Below, in pieces: positions 57,042 through 64,000 of a stretch of DNA of 64,000 nt. The notes beneath the pieces were generated by a model, which worked only from the letters and a program-made list of their open reading frames with translations, was not told the origin of the DNA and made no database searches. The stretch comes from Thalassia testudinum (lineage: Eukaryota > Streptophyta > Magnoliopsida > Alismatales > Hydrocharitaceae). The position numbers were made by a program, and so were the translations under genes. The DNA is taken from contig JAZHRO010000003.1 in NCBI GenBank assembly GCA_037157565.1, positions 44,901,001 through 44,965,000 of the forward strand, read 5' to 3'. Position 1 is the first letter of the stretch. The number at the start of each line of letters is the position of its first letter.

Positions 57042-58760
57042 TACCCCCATGCCTAAATCTTGCTTGTCCCTAGCAAATGCAAGATTAAATTATTTACTGC
57101 AAGGGTCCCTAAGGGACTGATTATTTTATCAAGTGTATGCATAGAGATTTTTCTCCTTTTTGTTTTCATCCTATGCTCTAGAAATCCAGACAATCATGAA
57201 AGTGCAGCCATGTAGCTTTTGTAATGGATTCGAGTGAAAAACTAATTCACCTATAAAGCCTGTACTTGATCCCTAGTAAAATTCTAGCAGGATAGGCGGA
57301 CTTCTTCCCTCAGGTATTCAAGATATTCTATGAATTCTACCCTGGCTTTAGGCTTGGGTAGAGAATCTTAGAGGGAAAAGATTATATATTTGGTGGCTCA
57401 CTCTCGACTGGTGCTACATAGAAATTAGTACTACAGAATCTAGATTCCCATATTACTAAGTGACTCAATTCAGAGAAAGATGAGAAAAACTATGCTCCCT
57501 TTTGATTCCTTTGTATTCATTCTCTCTTACTCTTTTTCTTTTTCTTTTCTTTCTTTTTCTTAGAGCTCACATCCTCATCAGATTCGCACATATGATCTGT
57601 ATTTGGTGGTCTCACTTGGCATTAACACTTTAATTGAGTTCTCATAACTCTAACACTAAGTCAGAATTCCTCAGCCAGTATTCGGGCGGTCAGAAACACA
57701 AGAAAGATAGGTTAAGGCCATATTTAGTGGATCTCAAATTTTGGTGGTATTGCCTTAATGCAAATGAGATAAACACTAAATATTCACTCTTTTTTTCTTT
57801 TCTTTTTCTAATTTTTTTCTCTTTTTCAATTCTCTTTTTTTTCTTTCAACATATACACAACTAGCACACATCCATGAACTTTATTGAGGAGGCATTATTA
57901 GTGATTGGTGGTACTCAAGAGACATTAGGTGGCTTATTTGGTGGAAGTGCCTACTCACGGCATCGGGAGAGATGGATAGGATGGTGTATTTCTGACCTTG
58001 ACATTAATACCCTCCTTCAACCGAGGATTCCATAAAGAATGGTCGTAACCATCCACCTTAGCCCTAGTTTTATGAAAACTCACTCACCGTATATTTTCCT
58101 TATTTGGTAGCTCTTAAAATTTCACACTGAATGTATACGTAGGAATCGAGAGCGAAAACTATGTCTACTCTCTGGGTATCATCACCTAATTATCTAGGAT
58201 CCAGATTCCTTATACTAATCTTAGAGCACCAGTACACTCTACTCTCATCTCACACTATTTGGTGGATTTTTGGAGGAAACTCTGCCTGACTCCCAAAACA
58301 CTATCCAGGGGTTCAGGAAAATAAGCACTACTTCTTCTTGATAGACTAAAGATGTTTATCAGCCTTCACCGTTAATCCATTGCAAATTCTACATGTGTGT
58401 GAAAAGTTGTACTGGATTCCAAATTACAGGAATCAACTAGAAGATAAAATCCCTAATGCATTCTCTTAATAAAATAATCTTATTCATGAATGCAATATGC
58501 ATATATGCTATAAACAAGTAACCTCATATAATTTGTACTTCGTGAAATTCCCATATAGGGTTACATTCAGCCTGACCCTAAATTTAGAACAAGAGGTGAG
58601 CGAGTGAGTCAGAATGGCTGTTGCGGATGATTTCTAGCTCCAATGCGAGCATTAGAGGTGGAGTCAGTTGTTCTTTTATTTAGGATCCTAAAGTACATTT
58701 TACATGTAGCTACAAGGTTTTCCTAAATGTTGGCATAAAAATTTTCAGTTTTACTATATC
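57042..58760 (-). other. Element K polypurine tract and 3' spacer
   Basis: Minus TTTAGGCATGGGGGTA (57042-57057) touches the LTR. The spacer is non-coding, 1.7 kb, and contains at least five ATTTGGTGG-type words on the plus strand (57388, 57601, 57738, 57936, 58257) plus a variant at 58102, each followed by distinct sequence, and pyrimidine-rich runs near 57530 and 57790-57845. Confidence 0.65.
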
Positions 58761-58795
58761 TACCCTCCCATGCCTAAGTTCTTGCATGTCCTCAT
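58761..58795 (-). promoter_or_regulatory. Element K internal polypurine-tract-like motif
   Basis: Minus GAGGACATGCAAG, then CTTAGGCATGGGAGGGTA, about 1.7 kb before the 3' LTR. Confidence 0.55.
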
Positions 58796-59016
58796 GCATG
58801 AATATAAAGGAAAGTAAATACAATAGGGAGAGAATGGGTAGAAATCACCTATAATTGCTCTTGAAAGTATATATTTAGCATCGACCAACCTATCAGTATG
58901 CAATATGTAGAAAGAAAATATGCTAAAAGAAAAATATGCTATATATAAAAATGGTTATGTATAGATGATGGATGCAAAGTAGATGCTAAGTTTAATGCCT
59001 CCAGCTGGGCGAAAAC

Positions 59017-60773
59017 TCAATCAGATGTATCAGTTCTTGCATAGGAATCGGTCAAGATTAAGAGAAAGATGTGCTCATATGCTCCTAGAATCAGTGGTTT
59101 GGAGATGCGAACCAGCTGATTGTGCACCCCTCGAAAAAGTCTAGCTACAAGAAAGTGTGGAGTAGTGGTGGAGAATAGATGATAATCAAAGAGGGGATCA
59201 TGATGTTGATTCAACTGATCTATCATGTCCCACAATTCAGCAGGAAGTTGCTGAAGGAGTAGATCAACATGTATCTCAGAACCAGAATCTGAGTCATAGG
59301 GATTCTCATAACGATAATTGACATCAAAGATCATGCCCTCTCCAGGCTCTGGGTCATAAGGGGGTATCCGTGAAAGTAGAAGATCTATGGGGAGGTCACT
59401 GAAATCCTCATCGAAAATTACTTCATCCTCATTAGTACTCATCTCTGATTCATCGGAGGCTGACTCTTCAAGCTCGGGGTCGAGCCATTGACTAGGATGA
59501 TAGGTGCGTCCCCAGCTCATTCCTCTCAAAGCATTACCCTCATATGGATTGGGTTCCTCAGTAATTTCTGCCTTAGGTAGCATATTTATTTCTTCGTTCA
59601 AGTCATCCATAGCTACTTCTGGTCTTCGGATGTCAGGATCAGGGATAGAAAGTGTCGTCTCAGAATCTCTAGCATCCAAATTAGGGATGCAGGTGAAAGA
59701 AGAGTGTAGATCAGAAGATGTTGGCTCTAGCACAGGTTTACCTACAATGGGAAGTGGCCTAGATTGATCAGTAGTGTCACATGTAACGTTTGCCTCAAGA
59801 TCCATATCCTCAATTGGATCTACTTCCCTTATCTCGATTGGGTTATCTAACCCAAAAGGTATCTATCAGGATTTAGGATAATCTGATTGTGACTCAGTCC
59901 TAGAGATATCAGTCCTTTCTTCCTCAATTTCCTAAATGGAGTTCTTAGATGAACCCATTCGGCATACTTCCTGCTCCTGTCTCATATCCAAGATAGGTTC
60001 TTCTTCCCCTGAATGCTCTTCCAGATCTGCTCCCGAGAATCTTCTATGTGTCCTTCCGGCGTAGTCATTTCAGATTCTTCTAGGTCCTCAAGGCTATTTC
60101 CCACTTGATATCTCAAAAGCAATAGTTCTTAAGTTTCCCGATTTTGTCCAATTAGCCTTGTTATCTCTACTGTTTCCTGAAGGAGCTCCTTCATAGACTA
60201 TTGATGCGAAATCCAGCATTGTCTTTGGTTCGGCTTAGTGATATCTTGGATTTTGTGTAGATAGAATGTAGCCTTCTCCTTAGCGCTAGCTATAGATTTC
60301 CATATTCTGTAATGCTGTCGGATATGCACCGGTAGTTCTTCAAGGGTTCCAGGGGGTGAATCAGTTCTACCTATATTCCATGGGTGAGAAGCAGGAGCAT
60401 GAAATCCATATTCTGGGTTATAAGATGGGGTCTTTTGAGGGACTGACTGGTATGGGTCATAATATCCAGGGTTAGGATATGAGTTAACCATTTCGGTAAC
60501 CCGAGAAGATGGATCAGGCGAAGCGAAAAGTCATCTTTGCCACCTTGGGTTCTGATCCCAAGGCTGAGCTGATTCGGTGACCCGGGCTCTCAGATAAGCT
60601 TGTGAGTCTAGCTCTTCTGGATCCTGATTAGGTCCAGATCCAGGGTTAGCCATTGCGGCTAAGTAGATAGAAGAAGTGGGTGAAGAAGATGGTCCCGACG
60701 AGGTGGCCCGCCACCTTGGGAGTGGCTCCCAAGGTCCAACCAATCGAGGTTTGAGTGACCTCCTTCCTTGCAT
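59017..60773 (-). pseudogene. Element K unknown ORF, homologue of the G and H ORFs
   Basis: I do not recognise the family. Minus strand: frame 1 runs 60773-60198 with stops at 60531 and 60198 (MANPGSGPNQ start near 60653; SYPNPGYYDPYQSVPQ and HPWNIGR, then a Lys/Gln-rich helix-like part). The reading then moves frame before 59805, and the last 262 codons (59805-59017) are open. This half is acidic (DLEANV start; DESEMSTNEDEVIFDEDFSD; DVNYRYENPYDSDSGSE; LLQQLPAELWDMIDQL) and ends LFRGVHNQLVRISKPLILG, resembling GMGLHHNLVHIC of G and H. The stop is just before the block at 58986-59016, which corresponds to the conserved end block of the other elements. Confidence 0.6.
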
Positions 60774-62178
60774 ACACCACCCAACCCCTGGGATGGTGTA
60801 GCCAAGCCAAACAAGGCTAAGGCCTTATCAATCAGATGGTCCTTATGAATCAGATGACCAAATTTTTTGTTTTAAGTTCTAATTCCTGAAGAAAATTTGT
60901 CGTACAACTAACTGAAAGCGATTCCCGCCTCTCAGCTAACCCAACCAAGAGGTTGAAAGCACCTAGTAGTACGACAACGAATTCGGGTTTAATTCGTGTT
61001 TTAAACTTGATTTTTAGCCCATTTTCTTCAGTTGGGGTTTTCTTGGTGAGTAGCCCACAAGGTGACCAAGCTCACCGGCCAAGTACTAGACTTGACTACG
61101 TCTAGGTTAGCCTAAATGTGGTCTATAAATTGAAACCCTAAAGGTGTAACCCAGGGTTCATGCAATTCTAGCGTTTTGTTCTTTTTCTTTTTTCTTCTTC
61201 AGCAGACCACAAAAATTACAATCAGTTCTCTGACAAAAGTCGAAATCCAATTAACTTGAAATTTGGTGAGTAGATTTCCTTATCAATTGTGTTTTCATAG
61301 AATATTTTTTTGGAATTTTTACTATTTCAACCGAATTCCTAGATATTTTTGAATGTTAGGGGGTCAGATTTGGAATTTTGACCCCTGGTTGGTTTTTCGC
61401 TTTCAAACAATATCAAATGACTTTCAAAAATTTGGGAAAAATATGAAAAATAAAGCCAGCGAGATCAGCTTTCAAACCTCGCTATTTTTAGTCAAAATAG
61501 ATTCGCGGATTGCTTAGAATTGCCTTTTGAAATTTGAAAAATCTCGAATTTGGGTTAGTCTGACTTCCTTGAACTTCGAGAATTTTCAAAAATATTATGC
61601 TTAGAATTTTTTCAAAAGAATGATGCTGTTTGAAAGATGGTTTGAAAATGAAGGTCTAGCCTGAATTTTAGAGTTTTTTTTTCACTAATTTTTCAGCAAT
61701 CGAATTTTTAAAACAGACTTTGACATATAGCCGAAAATCAGAGAATGGTGAAAAAGCTTTTAAAGAGTGTTTGAGTTTGAAATCCAAACTTTCCACCAAA
61801 AACATGTTTTTTTTTTAGTTTTGTTTCGAAAGGGATTTTTTTTTCCAAAGGATTTTCAAAAATATATATTTTTTTGCTTTTTCAAACTAACCTAGGATTC
61901 AAAAGGAACCTAATCTAGATTTTTTGATTTTTTTTCTTTTTTCACAAAAATGAATAAGTCTTTTTTTTTCAAAAGAAATTGCTGGAAGCAAATCTAATCC
62001 TAGGGTTCAGAAGAAAACCTAGCGTAAGAAGAGATGTGCTCCTGATTTCTTTTTTCGCACTCGACGTGTGCACAGATCCCATTTTTTTCCTATGTTATCC
62101 TGCACATCAAAAAATAAAGTAGAGGAACATTTGTCTGTGGGAGTTTAAAAGATCAAAATCAAGAAAAATGGCATTGCC
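60774..62178 (-). other. Element K leader
   Basis: Non-coding, with long T and A runs on the plus strand (61670-61980). No gene seen. Confidence 0.6.
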
Positions 62179-62196
62179 TCCCCGGCAACGACGTCA
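62179..62196 (-). promoter_or_regulatory. Element K primer-binding site (tRNA-Asp)
   Basis: Minus strand TGACGTCGTTGCCGGGGA followed by GGCAATGCC; two mismatches to the Athila PBS. Confidence 0.9.
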
Positions 62197-62198
62197 TT

Positions 62199-62935
62199 TG
62201 TTTGGTAGTAGTAAAGCGCATTTTGATAGGAAAATGCATCGTAGTATAGTGCGCAATACGATCAAACAAGAATATTTATAAAAAGATAACAAGACTTTGA
62301 GTCCCAATCATTCGTCTCTGAAAGGCGTTTGTTCAAATCTGAAATCGATCTTTTATCACTCTACTTATTTAGAATCGCACGTCGGTTTATGATTATTACG
62401 TATTTAAGCACGACATGCTTAGTTGCAAGAATATTAGAAATTAAAAGCAGTCAACTTGAATAACACAAAATATATTGCAGCCAATAAGCTCGTGGTGATT
62501 TTCAACATAGAGACATGTATATAAAAAAATATATCTTTTATTCATTCATTCTGGAGGATGTTTGCAACATGGAATTTAAAGGAAAGCTTATAAAGGAAAG
62601 CTTGAAAAACACAAATCTAGCTAGCAGAAAATGATCGCATACAGGAATCTATGGGGGGATTTTGCATACATCATTGGGGGAGAATAAGAACTACACTACT
62701 AAGAGTAAATGAAAGCAGTAAAACTACCAGAGCTAAGTTACCAAACTAGCAGAAAAGAAGGGCATTCAGACGTGGGCTCCAATGGCCTTTGAGTGGCTGA
62801 GAGAAGGAGGGGCAGCCAACGGTGCTTAGGCCAGCCCTTGGAGAGAGGTTTGAGAGATGATCCAGCAGCATCCTAGCGTAGAGATGGTGGCTTCCATGGT
62901 GCTCCTCATGGAGGTGGAGTGGATGTGAGAGTAGC
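62199..62935 (-). repeat. Element K 5' LTR, truncated by L
   Basis: TGTTTGGTAGTAG ... GAGAGTAGC, aligning with 54880 to about 55610 of the 3' LTR. Similarity stops at GTAGC (62931-62935), where L starts with TGTTGACG. Confidence 0.9.
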
Positions 62936-63175
62936 TGTTGACGTGTTCTCGATCGTGTTTTAACAGTTAATTACGTCGTAGTATAGGTGATCAAGCGTCG
63001 TTAACAAATAAAAGTTTTATTACTCGAAAACCTAAGTATCCGAGGTTGAAGATAGGGAGCAATTGGAATTTATTACTAATCTCAAGGATGTAATTGGACA
63101 CTTAAATTACTCAAAACTTAATTCAAATATAAATGCATGAGTTTGATAATTAATTGTGGCAAAAAGAAGAAATCG

Positions 63176-63201
63176 GACGTCTGATCCCATGATCAGACGT
63201 C
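63176..63201. repeat. Perfect 11-bp inverted repeat with GACGTC ends
   Basis: GACGTCTGATC, CCAT, GATCAGACGTC. The LTR of A has an imperfect version at 9867-9892. Confidence 0.85.
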
Positions 63202-63808
63202 TTAAAAATGTGTTTTCCCTTCTCTTATTTTTCTTCTTCTGATTTTCTTCCTTCTTCTCTGAGCTTCTTCTTTCCTTGCTTCTTCCTTCCTATTTTCTTC
63301 TGCAGTTACTTTCTCTCTACGGGTTTTCTTCTTCTTCCTTGGCTCTGCTTCCTTCAGTTCCTCTTCTTCTTCTTCTTCAGTTCTTCTCTTTTTCCTTCAC
63401 CTCTTCCTTCTTCTTCAGTTCTGTTTCCCTTGGTGTTTCTTCTTTTCTGTCTTGCCTTTCTTCCTTGGCAGAGCCTCCTTCCTTCTCTCTTCCTCTGCTT
63501 GCAGCGGCTAAGTGTTTCCCTGCACGAACCACAGCAAAGCAAAACCTAACCCTCTACTCACACCCGCGCGTCTCTCTTTCTGTAGACCACTCATCAGCAT
63601 GCTCTCCTAGAGTAGGGTAAATGGGTCGGATCGCATGGCCGGGACCAGGCACACCGGCGTGAGGGTGGTGCGCGAGGTGTGCTCAAGACATGGTCGGGTC
63701 GGGTCGCGCCAGATCTGCGTGGTGAACTCGCAGACAAGGCACAGTGAGATAGGTGAGGGACCTCACCCCAAGTGCGTTCGGAGGCAACCGGCTTATTTGA
63801 TAAAATCA

Positions 63809-63850
63809 ATATAAAGGATATCAGTGCATCGTGAATTACCGATGTGGGAC
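63809..63850 (-). promoter_or_regulatory. USE-plus-TATA arrangement like plant snRNA promoters
   Basis: Minus strand GTCCCACATCG (63850-63840) fits the plant snRNA upstream sequence element RTCCCACATCG exactly. It is followed after 24 bases by TTTATAT (63815-63809). In plant small-RNA genes about 24 bp is the spacing of polymerase III types and about 34 bp that of polymerase II types (from memory). No snRNA was recognised downstream. Confidence 0.4.
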
Positions 63851-64000
63851 TAAAGCCCGCTGCTTTTCCTCGCACACCCACAGTAGACCGTGCCTTCAAT
63901 TCCCTCAACTGCAGGCTCTGTTGGCTTCACTTGCTGGGTCAGCTACCTTCGCACGACCTTCCCAAATTCGCAACACCTGGAATCTTGCGGTCGTATGGCC

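Larger units (their letters stand above)
54880..62935 (-). mobile_element. Element K: non-autonomous Athila-like element inserted in copia RT
   Basis: Minus strand. 3' LTR 54880-57041, polypurine tract, spacer, second purine motif, unknown ORF (60773-59017), leader, PBS 62179-62196, 5' LTR from 62199, cut at 62935 by L and continuing outside the window. No gag-pol motif. The left flank is GGCAA; its partner is not visible. Confidence 0.82.
62936..64000 (-). mobile_element. Element L: LTR related to the LTR of A, runs off the window
   Basis: Minus-oriented LTR end beginning TGTTGACGTG in plus orientation. Its reverse complement aligns with 9050-10132 of A: the GTAATAAA signal region (63016-63021), the GACGTC hairpin (63176-63201), the pyrimidine-rich strand (63208-63500; purine-rich in A), GGTTTTGC, GGTGAGGTCCCTC and CTTTAGTCCCAC words. 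It may be a complete element or a solo LTR. The polypyrimidine ORFs (63208-63620) are low complexity. Confidence 0.75.

Noticed and set aside
10858..62196. tRNA-Asp-like 18-mers at several places
   Set aside because: They are retrotransposon primer-binding sites next to LTRs, not tRNA genes; no cloverleaf around them.
63208..63620. Phe/Ser/Leu-rich frames that look like membrane proteins
   Set aside because: Translation of a TTCTTC polypyrimidine tract in the L LTR; low complexity.

Overview
The window is plant nuclear DNA made almost entirely of nested transposable elements; I see no convincing host gene, no rRNA or tRNA gene and no CRISPR. Evidence for a flowering plant: Athila-clade Ty3/gypsy gag-pol remnants, primer-binding sites complementary to the 3' end of tRNA-Asp, a CACTA (En/Spm) TNP2 transposase gene, and a Ty1/copia element with an extra envelope-like ORF as in the SIRE group. 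Density and depth of nesting suggest pericentromeric or other gene-poor heterochromatin of a large plant genome. The species cannot be told.

Layout, by letter. A (1-10132, +): Athila element whose 5' LTR lies left of the window; gag, protease, RT, RNase H and integrase are all broken; 3' LTR 7355-10132. B (10133-12311, -): leader, PBS and 5' LTR of an element interrupted by A. C (12312-14763, -): leader stub, PBS and 5' LTR of an element interrupted by B. 14764-16414: non-coding, with a telomere-like tract and a fold-back. D (16415-17188 and 19542-20216, +): CACTA TNP2 gene, split by solo LTR E (17189-19536, exact duplication GTTCT) and then cut at 20217 by copia element F (-). F is visible as 20217-21647, 36656-38252 and 53059-54879. 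Its first gap holds G (21648-36655, -), whose 5' LTR is split by H (27848-35664, -, exact duplication GTAGG). Its second gap holds solo LTR I (38253-53053, exact duplication GAGCA), itself split by J (39196-52369, +), a complete but mutated 13.2 kb Athila element with two LTRs. F is then broken by K (54880 to beyond the window, -), whose 5' LTR is broken by L (62936 to the window end, -).

The most interesting material is the set G, H and K. They have Athila-type ends (tRNA-Asp PBS, AGGCATGGGGG polypurine tract, long LTRs) but no recognisable gag or pol. In its place each has a related, Tyr/Pro-rich then acidic reading frame of unknown function with a shared C-terminal motif. They look like a non-autonomous family presumably mobilised by Athila relatives such as A and J. 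All five elements with a visible 3' part (A, J, G, H, K) also share a 3' module: a conserved block at the end of the coding region, a second polypurine-tract-like motif, a 1.2-1.7 kb non-coding spacer with element-specific internal repeats, then the real polypurine tract and LTR.

All protein-coding material here is decayed by stops, frameshifts and active-site substitutions. Boundaries were found by eye from TG...CA termini, 5-bp target duplications and comparison of LTR pairs. They should be good to a few bases where a duplication is cited, and less certain otherwise.
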